Shown here piece after piece: positions 1-8,450 of a DNA stretch of 64,000 bases. The stretch is from Aquibacillus saliphilus (lineage in GTDB: Bacteria; Bacillota; Bacilli; Bacillales; Amphibacillaceae): assembly GCF_020404745.1 (NCBI RefSeq), contig NZ_JAIZAP010000001.1, positions 412,077-476,076 of the forward strand, read 5' to 3'. The notes below the pieces were generated by a model. That model was not told the origin of the DNA, ran no database searches, and worked only from the letters and a program-made list of their open reading frames with translations. Numbering within the stretch: the first letter of the stretch is position 1; each line of letters opens with the position of its first letter. Both the position numbers and the translations under genes were made by a program.

Positions 1-27
1 GTCTACTATTAGTATTTTATTCCCCAA
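1..27 (-). CDS. cheY: CheY chemotaxis response regulator, first 9 codons only
   Basis: Only the 5-prime end is inside the window. Reading leftward from a TTG at 27 gives M-G-N-K-I-L-I-V-D, the standard first beta strand of CheY; the next acidic residues of the phosphoacceptor pocket lie off the edge. An AAAGGAAG ribosome-binding site precedes the TTG at good spacing. An in-frame ATG at 48 would add seven non-conserved residues and swallow this site, so TTG is preferred. In Bacillus, cheY directly follows fliY, as here. CheY-P binds the switch proteins FliM and FliY. Confidence 0.75.
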
Positions 28-51
28 AATAATCTTCCTTTCGATCATTGT

Positions 52-1206
52 TTATTTTAATCTTTTAAGTCTATCTGTTTGACTGACAATATCAGTTACC
101 CTCACACCAAAGTTTTCATCAATAACAACTACCTCACCTTTTGCAATTAATTTATCATTAACATGGATATCAACAGGCTCTCCAGCTAATTTGTCTAGCT
201 CAATGATAGAACCCGAAGATAACTCCAATACATCTTTTACTGTCCGCTTGGTTCTTCCTAGCTCGACAGTCACTTTTAAAGGGATATCAAGAAGCATATC
301 TAGATTCCGCTTTTCTTTACTAGGCAAGATAGTACTCTCGAAGTTTGAGAACTCCGCCTGTTGAATGGATGCATTAGTATGCATCGTTTCTCCTAAATGC
401 TTCGGATCAGGCTCTGACACTTGACTTGATTGTTGTTTTTGTTCTTGTTGAGCATATTCTACTGGTTGAGAGTCAACACTCTCTGCTTTTTTCTCTTGAA
501 TTGGTTGATTCTCACTAGCGGGATTTAGTAGTTCATAAACTAATTCCTTTGCAAACTGAACTGGTAAAAGTTGCATAATATTAGAATCTATCAAATTACC
601 AATTTTTAGTTGAAAAGATACTTTAACGAGAACATCATCTGCCGGTAGATTTTGATTACTTTCTCCATCCTCAACATCAAGGACATTAATTGATGGTGGC
701 GATATATCAACTCGCTTATTAAATACAGTTGACATACTAGTAGCAGCAGTTCCCATCATTTGGTTCATTGCTTCTTGGACAGCACTTAAAGAAATATCAT
801 TTAACTCATTAGAAGAGGGATTCCCTTCTCCACCTAGCATTAAATCGGCTATGATTGCTGCATCTTTTGACTTCAATACAAATAGGTTTATTCCTGAAAA
901 ACCTTGAGTATATTCTACCTCAACACCTACATGAGGTTGGGGAAACTCCTCTATTAATTGACTACGATTTATCATTGATGTTTCTGGAGTAGTAATATCA
1001 ACTTTTTGATTTAATAATGTTGATAGAGTAGTAGCTGAACTTCCAAAAGATATGTTACCGATTTCGCCAAGCGCATCTTGTTCTAATGGTGATAAATAGC
1101 CTTCTACTGGGGGTGTTTCTTTAGGTACGTCTTCATTTGGTTCATCTTCTGTATTCTTAAGTAATGCATCAATTTCATCTTGGGATAACATTCCATCATT
1201 CATCAT
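52..1206 (-). CDS. fliY: FliY flagellar switch protein with CheY-P phosphatase activity
   Basis: FliY is part of the C-ring and dephosphorylates CheY-P. The N-terminus carries the short LSQDEIDALL peptide, as in FliM, which binds CheY-P. A CheC-like domain follows with two phosphatase motifs (E-x-x-N within GEIGNISFG near residue 53, and EAMNQMMG near residue 150). A Q- and E-rich linker (about 240-295) leads to a C-terminal FliN/SpoA domain (last ~80 residues). Start: the frame opens at GTG/ATG-type codons up to 1221, but a run of six G at 1214-1219 is the only ribosome-binding site and fits ATG 1206 (7-nt gap) or 1203; the first codons overlap the end of fliM. cheY follows 24 nt downstream. 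Confidence 0.95.
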   Translation of the reverse strand: MMNDGMLSQDEIDALLKNTEDEPNEDVPKETPPVEGYLSPLEQDALGEIGNISFGSSATTLSTLLNQKVDITTPETSMINRSQLIEEFPQPHVGVEVEYTQGFSGINLFVLKSKDAAIIADLMLGGEGNPSSNELNDISLSAVQEAMNQMMGTAATSMSTVFNKRVDISPPSINVLDVEDGESNQNLPADDVLVKVSFQLKIGNLIDSNIMQLLPVQFAKELVYELLNPASENQPIQEKKAESVDSQPVEYAQQEQKQQSSQVSEPDPKHLGETMHTNASIQQAEFSNFESTILPSKEKRNLDMLLDIPLKVTVELGRTKRTVKDVLELSSGSIIELDKLAGEPVDIHVNDKLIAKGEVVVIDENFGVRVTDIVSQTDRLKRLK

Positions 1207-2197
1207 CATCATTCCCCCCATTTATTTCGTCTATCACTTGTACAGCTAGCTTATTTTTTCTTTTTCCAGGTTGCACGTAAAACTTAGGTTGTTTATCTAT
1301 TTTTAATTTCAATGCACTATCAATAGATTGATTAAGTTGTATTACATCATTTTCATTTAAGTGGAGTAGTTCATTCATGCTTATTGATGATTCACCTAAC
1401 AGAACACTTACATCAACCACAGTTTTTTCGATCGTATTTGTTAGATTTTCATATTCCTGTGGTTTTCTTTCTTTCGTACTTTCGTTTTGCATCCAATAAT
1501 GGACGGATAACTTAGGAATAATTGGTTCCAACACCACATGAGGAATACAAATATTAATCATTCCACTGCTTTCTCCAATAGTTGTATTTAATGAGACTAC
1601 CACCACTGTTTCGTTAGGAGAAACTAACTGTAAAAACTGTGGATTCACTTCAAATTCCTCTAGCATAGGATCAATATCCACTACCGAACTCCATGCTTCT
1701 TGCAAATTATCTAGTGCTTTTTCAAACAACTGTGACATTAATGTGGTCTCAATTTCAGTAAGAGTCTCAATTTTGTTCACACTATTTCCTTTGCCACCTA
1801 GCATTCTATCCATCATCGCATAAGCGATATTCGGATTAAATTCAAAGATAATTCTCCCATTTAAAGGGGCAACACTATAAATATTCAATATAGTCATTGT
1901 CGGCACGGAACGGATAAACTCTTCATATGGGACTTGATCCACTGAAGCCACAGAAATATGGACATATGTCCTTAATTGCGCTGAAAAAAATGTTGTCAAT
2001 AGTCTTGCGAAATTTTCATGTATTCGAGAGATACTTCTGATTTGATCTTTTGAAAATCGAAGTGCTCTTTTAAAATCATATACTCTAATTCTCTTTTCCT
2101 TTTCTTCCTGTCTCAGTTGATTTGCATCCATTTCTCCTGAAGAAAGTGCCGATAAGAGAGCATCAATTTCATTTTGAGATAGTACTTCTTCTGCCAA
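1196..2197 (-). CDS. fliM: FliM flagellar motor switch protein
   Basis: FliM joins FliG to the FliN-type part of the C-ring and receives CheY-P. It has the N-terminal CheY-P-binding peptide LSQNEIDALL (residues 6-15), a CheC-like middle domain including the MMDRMLGGKG segment, and a C-terminal SpoA domain (about 250-325). At 333 residues it has the usual length. The start is TTG at 2197, chosen because a strong GGAGGTGG lies at 2204-2211, six nt upstream. fliL precedes it by 35 nt and the stop overlaps the start region of fliY, suggesting translational coupling. Confidence 0.97.
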   Translation of the reverse strand: MAEEVLSQNEIDALLSALSSGEMDANQLRQEEKEKRIRVYDFKRALRFSKDQIRSISRIHENFARLLTTFFSAQLRTYVHISVASVDQVPYEEFIRSVPTMTILNIYSVAPLNGRIIFEFNPNIAYAMMDRMLGGKGNSVNKIETLTEIETTLMSQLFEKALDNLQEAWSSVVDIDPMLEEFEVNPQFLQLVSPNETVVVVSLNTTIGESSGMINICIPHVVLEPIIPKLSVHYWMQNESTKERKPQEYENLTNTIEKTVVDVSVLLGESSISMNELLHLNENDVIQLNQSIDSALKLKIDKQPKFYVQPGKRKNKLAVQVIDEINGGNDDDE

Positions 2198-2232
2198 TTG
2201 CGTCCACCTCCAGTTAGGAGTCTATCAATAAT

Positions 2233-2655
2233 TCACTGTATTATTTTACCTACAACGTAGACTTCTTTTATATTACCTTCTAGCATTAACTCATTCATTT
2301 TCTTCTTCATTCTATCTTCTAAACCAGTTAAACCTGACTGTAGATCTTTTTCTACCATTTCAACAGATTCTTTTATAAAGATATTTTTTAGCTGAAACTC
2401 TCGTTTTTGAATTTCTTCTTTTGCTTTTTTACTGTCAGTTATAATTTGGAATTGGATTCTAACAAAACTGCCGTCCTTTAAATCTGTGTTCATATCTGAT
2501 GTCGTAAAAGAATATTCGACCATTTCGTCTAATGATAATTCACTACTGTCTTTTTGTTCTCCTGATACATTTAGAATAACTACAAAGGCTACAATTCCTA
2601 AGATTGTTAGTACTATTAGTACAGAAACAAGAATTTTCACTAATTTACGATTCAT
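2233..2655 (-). CDS. fliL: FliL flagellar basal-body-associated membrane protein
   Basis: A 140-residue protein with one N-terminal transmembrane helix (about residues 7-29) followed by a periplasm-side (outer face) FliL domain with a typical strand pattern ending VYVVGKIIQ. FliL associates with stator units around the motor. The ATG at 2655 overlaps the TGA stop of flbD (ATGA type), with AGGTGATAG just upstream inside flbD. Its place between flbD and fliM matches Bacillus. Confidence 0.93.
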   Translation of the reverse strand: MNRKLVKILVSVLIVLTILGIVAFVVILNVSGEQKDSSELSLDEMVEYSFTTSDMNTDLKDGSFVRIQFQIITDSKKAKEEIQKREFQLKNIFIKESVEMVEKDLQSGLTGLEDRMKKKMNELMLEGNIKEVYVVGKIIQ

Positions 2656-2867
2656 TCACTATCACCTATTTCTTTTAGACATTCCTGTAACCCAATTCGT
2701 TGATAATAGTTGGTTATTAGTTGGTTCACTTCCGATTCAGATTCTTTAATAATGATTTTTTTATTATTTATTAATGAAATAGTTGTATCAGGAAATGATT
2801 GTACCTGTTCGATAAAGATTGCATTTAGTGTAAAGGTATCACCATTTAATCTTGTAACTTTTATCAT
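2652..2867 (-). CDS. flbD: FlbD/SwrD-family small flagellar protein
   Basis: A 71-residue protein starting [10 protein letters not shown] with an F-x-L-N-A-I-F-I-E-x-V pattern, the FlbD (YlzI/SwrD) family. In B. subtilis the member here, SwrD, increases flagellar torque and swarming. The start codon ATG 2867 has no ribosome-binding site in the preceding 15 nt; the nearest strong one (AAGGAGGTGG) is about 33 nt upstream and separated by a hairpin or by a tiny coupled ORF (see 2864-2893). It overlaps fliL by four nt. Confidence 0.9.
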   Translation of the reverse strand: MIKVTRLNGDTFTLNAIFIEQVQSFPDTTISLINNKKIIIKESESEVNQLITNYYQRIGLQECLKEIGDSE

Positions 2868-2893
2868 AAATGGAGGGAGCTTAGCAGGACCAA
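2864..2893 (-). other. possible 9-codon leader ORF coupled to flbD
   Basis: A TTG at 2893 sits 8 nt after GGAGG and opens a 9-codon frame (M-V-L-L-S-S-L-H-L) whose TGA overlaps the flbD ATG in an ATGA arrangement. The same bases can instead form a hairpin (GGGAGCTT pairing with AAGCTCCC) that would bring the distant GGAGG close to the flbD ATG. Either reading explains how flbD is translated without its own adjacent site. This is inference from sequence only. Confidence 0.35.
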
Positions 2894-2912
2894 GCTCCCC
2901 ACCTCCTTCATA

Positions 2913-3797
2913 TTATCGTTTAAGATTTACTAGTTCTTGAAGAATTTCATCAGATGTCGTGATAATCCTAGTATTTGCTTGAAAACCACGTTGTGCAGTA
3001 ATCATTTCAGTAAATTCCTCCGCTAAGTCGACATTCGACATTTCTAGTGCACCTGACACAATTGATGCTGAACCATCTTGCTCCGGTATTACAAGATCGT
3101 TTATCCCGTTAAAATTATTATCGCCGTCTGTAAATACCCCAGCATTGTTTGTCAGTTGAAAATTATTCGAGCCTGTTTTTTGTAGCCCACCTGGATTAGA
3201 GAAACTTGCAAGTCTAATTTGACCAGCATTTTGAGTATTTCCATCCTCATCTACATAAGTTACAGTTCCATTTCCTTGAATGCTAAAGCTTTCAGCTGTT
3301 TCTGGAATCTGAATTCTGTTTAAGTTGCCATTAAGTGCACCATTTGTAGCTCCCTCGCCGAGTAAATATAACCCGTCAGAATTTACAACATTACCATCAT
3401 TATCAAGATAGAAATTCCCTGAACGTGTGAAGCTTATATTTGATGCTTCAAGATCGATATTATCTGGATTATCAAGGTCTTGACCTAAAACAAACATACC
3501 GTCGCCTTCTAAGGCTAGATCAAGCGTTCTATTTGTTGTTTGTCTGTTACCCTGAGTATGGATATTATCAATTGAGCCAACCTGAGATCCTAGCCCTACT
3601 TGAGAGGGATTGATTCCTCCACGTGTAGCAGTTGGTCCCTCCGCACCAGACAGTGTCTGGCTCATCATATCTTGAAATGTAATTCTTCCTTTTTTAAATC
3701 CAGAAGTATTAACATTGGCAATATTATTTCCCACGACATCTAACTTATTTTGAAAACCTTTCATACCTGAAATTCCAGCGTACATTGAACGTAACAT
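2913..3797 (-). CDS. flgE: flagellar hook protein FlgE (FlgG-like, short Bacillus type)
   Basis: A 294-residue rod/hook-family protein. The N-terminus has the flg_bb_rod motif (RSMYAGISG ... VGNNIANVNTSGFKKGR) and the C-terminus has the matching coiled segment (RGFQANTRIITTSDEILQEL). In Bacillus this short protein, once called FlgG, is the hook subunit. ATG 3797 is chosen over ATG 3806 because GGAAGGA lies eight nt before 3797 and directly abuts 3806. A 79-nt structured spacer precedes it. FlgD (hook cap) and FliK (length control) are encoded just upstream, which fits hook assembly. Confidence 0.95.
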   Translation of the reverse strand: MLRSMYAGISGMKGFQNKLDVVGNNIANVNTSGFKKGRITFQDMMSQTLSGAEGPTATRGGINPSQVGLGSQVGSIDNIHTQGNRQTTNRTLDLALEGDGMFVLGQDLDNPDNIDLEASNISFTRSGNFYLDNDGNVVNSDGLYLLGEGATNGALNGNLNRIQIPETAESFSIQGNGTVTYVDEDGNTQNAGQIRLASFSNPGGLQKTGSNNFQLTNNAGVFTDGDNNFNGINDLVIPEQDGSASIVSGALEMSNVDLAEEFTEMITAQRGFQANTRIITTSDEILQELVNLKR

Positions 3798-3805
3798 CAG
3801 TAACA

Positions 3806-3876
3806 TCCTTCCACTTTTTTATAATGTAGCTGCGTCAATCAATCGGCAGCTTGAAGGCTTCCCTTATGGGTCCAGC
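3806..3876 (-). promoter_or_regulatory. structured leader upstream of flgE (two hairpins)
   Basis: Starting at the stop codon of the preceding gene the minus strand can form AGGCT-GGA-CCC-ATAA-GGG-A-AGCCT, then AGCTGC with a 12-nt loop closed by GCAGCT, followed by an A-rich stretch and the flgE ribosome-binding site. This is unusually structured for an intra-operon gap. It has no U-run, so it is not a simple terminator. It could set RNA stability or translation of the abundant hook protein. No known RNA family is recognised. Confidence 0.4.
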
Positions 3877-4248
3877 CTATTCGTCTATTAAGATCGTTCC
3901 ATTTATGTTCGTAAAAATTCTACTTGTTGCTTCTTTGCGATCCATCGCTGTTACAACTGTATTATTTTTTGCACTTACAAGTAGTGCTGCCTCGTTTGTA
4001 ACTACTAATGAATCAGTTATTCCTTTTTGATTTGCTTCCGTTACTTTTTCTGATATTTTTTTCCATAACGAATCATTTATCATTATGTTTCTTTGCGCAA
4101 GTCGCTCGTTCGCATGCTTACTTACTTTTAATCCTTGCGCTTCAGTAAGTGCATCTTTAAATGATGTCGTTTGTTTGGTGTTAATGTTAGGATTGTTTAC
4201 TTTTGGAAGTAATGCCTGATGATGTAATTGTTGAATTCGATGATCCAA
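3877..4248 (-). CDS. flagellar operon protein (TIGR02530-type)
   Basis: A 123-residue protein between flgD and flgE, matching in position and character the small conserved flagellar operon protein of Firmicutes. The N-terminus is polar (M-D-H-R-I-Q-Q-L) and unstructured; the core contains a recognisable F-x-x-A-L then LKVSKHANERLAQRNI segment and a C-terminal beta-rich part ending ILIDE. Its biochemical role is not established. The start is TTG 4248, six nt after GGTGAG. An ATG two bases upstream is in another frame. Confidence 0.85.
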   Translation of the reverse strand: MDHRIQQLHHQALLPKVNNPNINTKQTTSFKDALTEAQGLKVSKHANERLAQRNIMINDSLWKKISEKVTEANQKGITDSLVVTNEAALLVSAKNNTVVTAMDRKEATSRIFTNINGTILIDE

Positions 4249-4265
4249 AACATTCTCACCATCCT

Positions 4266-4703
4266 TTATTTTTCAGTTGTACTACTAACTTTTTCAATTT
4301 CATCTGCATAAACCTTCTCACCATTTTCTAACTCTAGTATTGCGTTACCTTCTTTTTGGCTAACAGATTTTACTAAACTAGTAACAAGTTCCGTCTTTTC
4401 GCCTGTATTTTCGTCCAAATGGTAGTAACTTACCTCTTTATCGATAAAATTACTATATTGAACAACTGGGGACACGGAAAGATTGTTTGTAAGGTTAGTA
4501 ATTGAACTTGACATATTCATCATTTGCTCAAGTGATGAAAAAGTTGCCATTTGTGAGATAAACTCTTTGTCTTCCATCGGATTCAACGGATCCTGATTTT
4601 GTAGCTGTGCCATCAATATCTTCATAAATTCATCTTTTCCAAGGTCCGAGCTTGTCGTTCCTCTTGTTTGGTTGTTCAGATATAAGGACGGATCAACCTT
4701 CAT
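4266..4703 (-). CDS. flgD: FlgD hook-capping protein
   Basis: FlgD caps the growing hook and is needed for polymerisation of FlgE. The N-terminal conserved block is clear: LGKDEFMKILMAQLQNQDP then MEDKEFISQMATFSSLEQM (residues about 20-65). The protein is short (145 residues), as in Bacillus (YlxG), and lacks a long Ig-like C-terminus. ATG 4703 is preferred to GTG 4712 because AGGTGA lies six nt upstream and overlaps the GTG. The gene begins about ten nt after the fliK stop. Confidence 0.93.
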   Translation of the reverse strand: MKVDPSLYLNNQTRGTTSSDLGKDEFMKILMAQLQNQDPLNPMEDKEFISQMATFSSLEQMMNMSSSITNLTNNLSVSPVVQYSNFIDKEVSYYHLDENTGEKTELVTSLVKSVSQKEGNAILELENGEKVYADEIEKVSSTTEK

Positions 4704-4712
4704 TGGGTTCAC

Positions 4713-6071
4713 CTACACTTTCTCGTTCATTAATAGTTGATGAAAACTTGCCCCATCATCGGATTTATCTTTTTGTTCCTCCTGATTAGAGTGTGAATCA
4801 TCAGCATTCGATTGTTTGGAGGAGTTATTCTCCTTTTGTTTTTCTGATTGATATTGTTCTTGTTGCATTGATTGTGTTTCTTGTTTCTCTACTACAACTT
4901 GTTGCGGAGCAAACATGTGCCTTAGTTGACTCATATTCCCCTCTAACATTTCTTTAGCTGCCTGTGAGGTGACTGTAATCTTGACCATCATTTCACCATC
5001 AATTTGTGTGAATTTGACCATCATTTCACCTAAGTTTGCTGGGCTTAATTTCAGTGATAGCTGTTTACCATCAGCTGAGTTTAAAAACTTACTAGAAGTA
5101 ATAATTCTTTGAAATTCGTCCATTAGTTTATCAGATTTAGCTTCCTGATTTGAACCTTGACTTACGTGAATAACATATTGTTCAATCTTAGAAATTGGCA
5201 TTTGACTTGATTGAGAATCAAGTGAACTAGATTTTGACAGATTAACAGAAGAATCATCAGTAACTTTCGATAAAGCTTCCTTTAGCCATTTTGCGATATC
5301 ACTACTTGTCACCATTGAATTGGTTTGATACTTACTTGTAGATTGTAAATTAGTTCGTTTTTGATAGGTTTGAAGTAATTGACTCCAAATCGCTTGTTCT
5401 TTACTACCTTCTTTTAGCGTCACTTTTTCTAAATTTTGATTCGGTATATTATTTCCTAATTGTTTCTCGATGCTAGTCCACTGTTCAAGAAGTTTCAAAA
5501 ACTGTGCTTCGTTCTTTTTTGTACTATCATTTTGCGATTGATTTAAAAGCGATTCTACTTTACTCCATAAATTAGAAAGTTTTTCTAACAGAAGTTGTTT
5601 ATTTTCTAAATTAATCTTAACTTCATTACTAGATACGTTTGTCAACTCACCCAATTTGGTTAGTTGGAAAGGTACATGACTTACATTAATTCCTTTATTC
5701 GGATCGTCCATTAGATTTAGTTCAGCCATTTGTGCTAAAGCCAAAATTTCTGTTTCCTGATCATCTTCGCTAGACAGTGCCATCTCTAGGTTATCAACAT
5801 CACTTTGCTGCATGTTTTTTAAGAATGAAATAAGCGATAGCTGTTCATCACTTAACTTCTCAGTATCCAGTAATGGGTCCTCTAAAATTACTGATTCAGA
5901 CAAAGGTAATTCACTCGTCTTTTTTCCATCAGTAGTTAGCGCGTTCTTTTGATTTATTAAATTACCTAACACTTGAAAAAAGTTGCCTTTTTCATTGTCT
6001 GTTTTACTTGTCACTTTACTAATCAATTTCACTGGAGCTTGCTGATTTAAAAACAACCCAACGTCTTGCAT
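4713..6071 (-). CDS. fliK: FliK flagellar hook-length control protein
   Basis: FliK measures hook length and switches export specificity through FlhB. The protein is 452 residues, mostly low-complexity Q-, S-, N- and K-rich sequence, as expected for the ruler part. The conserved Flg_hook domain lies at about 330-410 (LSLKLSPANLGEMMVKF). A short internal duplication (EMMVKFTQIDG / EMMVKITV) is visible. A polar Q- and E-rich tail follows. ATG 6071 is chosen over GTG 6080 because AAGGGGGG is eight nt upstream of 6071. flgD follows immediately. Confidence 0.93.
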   Translation of the reverse strand: MQDVGLFLNQQAPVKLISKVTSKTDNEKGNFFQVLGNLINQKNALTTDGKKTSELPLSESVILEDPLLDTEKLSDEQLSLISFLKNMQQSDVDNLEMALSSEDDQETEILALAQMAELNLMDDPNKGINVSHVPFQLTKLGELTNVSSNEVKINLENKQLLLEKLSNLWSKVESLLNQSQNDSTKKNEAQFLKLLEQWTSIEKQLGNNIPNQNLEKVTLKEGSKEQAIWSQLLQTYQKRTNLQSTSKYQTNSMVTSSDIAKWLKEALSKVTDDSSVNLSKSSSLDSQSSQMPISKIEQYVIHVSQGSNQEAKSDKLMDEFQRIITSSKFLNSADGKQLSLKLSPANLGEMMVKFTQIDGEMMVKITVTSQAAKEMLEGNMSQLRHMFAPQQVVVEKQETQSMQQEQYQSEKQKENNSSKQSNADDSHSNQEEQKDKSDDGASFHQLLMNEKV

Positions 6072-6107
6072 TATTATCACCCCCCTTCAAGGCTGAATTT
6101 AAATTGT

Positions 6108-6683
6108 TTAATCCTGCAATAGAAGATTTGTTAGCCTTGCTGCTTCTTCCGGCTCCATCTCTCCAAGAACTTGCCCTCGGAATTCACCTTTCATATTTTC
6201 CAAAATCATAACAGCTAAATCGTCACTTAAGTTTGAAATTATTGGTCCGACTGCAGCTGGCTCCATATTTGTAAAAGAAGAGGAAACATCATCCACTTTT
6301 TCTTGTTGATTTTGATTAGTAGAAACTAGATCTTCTATTTGTTTATTCAATTTAGCTATTTCATTATTTAATTGTTCGATTGTATTTTCTTTATCTGCTA
6401 CATCAACAGTTAATTGATTAATTTCACTGTCTTTACTCGTTATTTCTTCCATTAGTTTATCATGTTCATTTTCTTCTACTTGTTCATTCTCTGTCGTAAC
6501 TACATCAGATACAAATGGCAAGCGATTGGCGATATCCGTTGTTTTATCTTTAACATCAATCCCCGCGAAAGTCATGATTATTAAGGCTAATACTACTGCA
6601 AAAACTAATGAAATAATTATTACGAGTGACCACTGAAAAAAACCAGCCTTTGTCTTTTCTTCATTAAAAGCCTTTCTAGCCAT
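6108..6683 (-). CDS. MotE/YlxF-like flagellar membrane protein
   Basis: A 191-residue protein with one transmembrane helix (about residues 17-40), a coiled coil (about 70-130) and a C-terminal MgtE_N-like segment (LSDDLAVMILENM ... MEPEEAARLTNLL). This architecture is that of YlxF in Bacillus and MotE in alphaproteobacteria, where MotE acts as a chaperone for MotC; the Bacillus role is less clear. ATG 6683 is preferred to an upstream codon at 6731 because AGGTGAG is directly upstream and the longer version would overlap fliJ. It starts four nt after the fliJ stop. Confidence 0.85.
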   Translation of the reverse strand: MARKAFNEEKTKAGFFQWSLVIIISLVFAVVLALIIMTFAGIDVKDKTTDIANRLPFVSDVVTTENEQVEENEHDKLMEEITSKDSEINQLTVDVADKENTIEQLNNEIAKLNKQIEDLVSTNQNQQEKVDDVSSSFTNMEPAAVGPIISNLSDDLAVMILENMKGEFRGQVLGEMEPEEAARLTNLLLQD

Positions 6684-6687
6684 ACAC

Positions 6688-7134
6688 TCACCTATCTCTG
6701 TTATAAGAAAACTGCCGCACGGATAACTCATCCATCAACATTGTATCTTCTTTTTTTTCTTTTTCTAATTGTTTCCAACGCTTTTGTTCAATCAATTTTT
6801 CAAACCTTTTCACCTCTATATGGGCAGCTGTTAATTTACTTTGTGTATTTTCCATATTAGTTCTTGCTTTATTTACTGATGTTTCTAACTGTCTAATATT
6901 TAATTTGATTTTTTCTAAAAAAGAATAGTGAGTCGTTAAGGAAGTTATCTGTCCGGAGTTACCTAACAGTTGCCGGTAACTGTTCTCCGCTTCTTCCTTT
7001 TTTTTAAGCATTGTATAAAGTCGCGATGCAATATCTTCGAAGCTATCAACCGCTATCTTGTAATCCTTTTGAACTTGCTTTTTTTCTTTTTCTCGGACAA
7101 TTAATATTTTTTGAAACGTATCAGGTTCAACCAT
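6688..7134 (-). CDS. fliJ: FliJ flagellar export chaperone/stalk protein
   Basis: A 148-residue, almost wholly coiled-coil and highly charged protein, typical of FliJ, the central stalk of the FliI ATPase ring. Identification rests on composition, length and position right after fliI more than on a sharp motif. The start ATG 7134 overlaps the fliI TAA by one base (TAATG), so the two are probably translationally coupled. Confidence 0.9.
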   Translation of the reverse strand: MVEPDTFQKILIVREKEKKQVQKDYKIAVDSFEDIASRLYTMLKKKEEAENSYRQLLGNSGQITSLTTHYSFLEKIKLNIRQLETSVNKARTNMENTQSKLTAAHIEVKRFEKLIEQKRWKQLEKEKKEDTMLMDELSVRQFSYNRDR

Positions 7135-8450
7135 TATTCAACACTCCCGTCAATCAATTCAGCTATCAATGCTAGTGATTGATCTCTTGAAATAATCTCG
7201 TCCGTTGACTGTTTTAGAAAATTCACTATTTTGGGATAATATTGAATTGCTTCATCAATTTGTCGGCTAGTACCTCGTTTATAAGCTCCTATTTGGACTA
7301 ACTCTTGGTTTTCATCATAAGTAGCTAGTAGGGAACGTACACGCTGCGCTAATCGCTGGTTGTCACTTGTTGTGATACTTGGCATTACTCTACTAACAGA
7401 TTTTAAAACGTTTAAAGCCGGAAACTGACCTTGTTCTGCTAATTTCCTATCTAAAACAAAGTGTCCATCTAGAATTCCTCTAGTTGCATCAGCAATAGGC
7501 TCATTCATATCATCGCCATCGACTAAAACTGTATAAAATGCTGTTATTGTCCCAAATTTATTTGTTCCAGTTCGTTCAAGTAATTTCGGTAAGGTGGCGA
7601 AAACTGAAGGTGTATATCCCTTAGTCGTTGGTGGTTCTCCAATAGCTAATCCAACCTCACGCTGTGCCATTGCCACCCTTGTGACAGAATCCATCATTAA
7701 GTTAACCTGTAAACCTTGATCACGAAAATACTCGCTAATAGCAGTCGCAGTGTATGCACCTTTTATTCTCATCAGCGCTGGTTGGTCTGAGGTAGCAACC
7801 ACTATAATCGATTTCTTTAATCCCTCTCGACCTAAATCCTTCTCAACAAATTCTCTAACTTCTCTACCGCGTTCACCAATTAATGCAATTACATTAATAT
7901 CAGCACTACTATTTCTAGCTATCATTCCTAGTAAAGTACTTTTACCAACACCACTACCGGCAAATATACCTATCCTTTGACCTTTTCCAACAGTTAATAA
8001 GGTGTCAATCGATTTCACGCCCACTTCAAAAGGCTCATCAATTGTTGGCCGATCTAACGGGTTGGGTGGAATTTGTTCGGAAGGATATGGTGTTAACCCT
8101 TTAGGTAAAGATGTATCGTCCAATGGTTTACCCATTGAATCTATTACTTTACCAATCAAGGCTTTCCCCACCTTAATATTAAGTGGCTGACTCGTTCCTT
8201 CAACTAAACAGCCTGGACCAATATCCTTAATTGACGAATAAGGCATCAACAGAACTTTTTCTTGATTAAAACCAACCACCTCAGCCGCAATAACTTTATG
8301 GTTTTTAGTATTATGGATATAACAAACATCTCCAATACTCGCCTCAGGGCCAATCGATTCAATCATTAGACCAATTACTCTATCAATTTTTCCATAACGC
8401 TTATACGTATCTACTTGGTTTATTAAATCAAGGTATCCTTGAATGTTCAC
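7134..8450 (-). CDS. fliI: FliI flagellar type III export ATPase
   Basis: FliI is the hexameric ATPase that energises export of flagellar subunits with FliH and FliJ. Visible motifs: Walker A GIFAGSGVGKSTLLG, then ALIGERGREVREF, a Walker B region LMMDSVTRVA, and the F1-beta-like GEPPTTKGYTPSVF. Start: GTG 8450 has AGGAGGAAG six nt upstream and gives MNIQGYLDL and 438 residues, the usual length. An ATG at 8474 lies upstream of that site and is not favoured. It overlaps the end of fliH. Confidence 0.96.
   Translation of the reverse strand: MNIQGYLDLINQVDTYKRYGKIDRVIGLMIESIGPEASIGDVCYIHNTKNHKVIAAEVVGFNQEKVLLMPYSSIKDIGPGCLVEGTSQPLNIKVGKALIGKVIDSMGKPLDDTSLPKGLTPYPSEQIPPNPLDRPTIDEPFEVGVKSIDTLLTVGKGQRIGIFAGSGVGKSTLLGMIARNSSADINVIALIGERGREVREFVEKDLGREGLKKSIIVVATSDQPALMRIKGAYTATAISEYFRDQGLQVNLMMDSVTRVAMAQREVGLAIGEPPTTKGYTPSVFATLPKLLERTGTNKFGTITAFYTVLVDGDDMNEPIADATRGILDGHFVLDRKLAEQGQFPALNVLKSVSRVMPSITTSDNQRLAQRVRSLLATYDENQELVQIGAYKRGTSRQIDEAIQYYPKIVNFLKQSTDEIISRDQSLALIAELIDGSVE

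Noticed and set aside
3806..3876. c-di-GMP riboswitch before flgE
   Set aside because: The hairpins lack the GEMM-I and GEMM-II consensus loops; kept only as an unassigned structured leader.
4975..5035. direct repeat in fliK
   Set aside because: It is an in-frame duplication of a short coding motif in a low-complexity protein, not a separate element.
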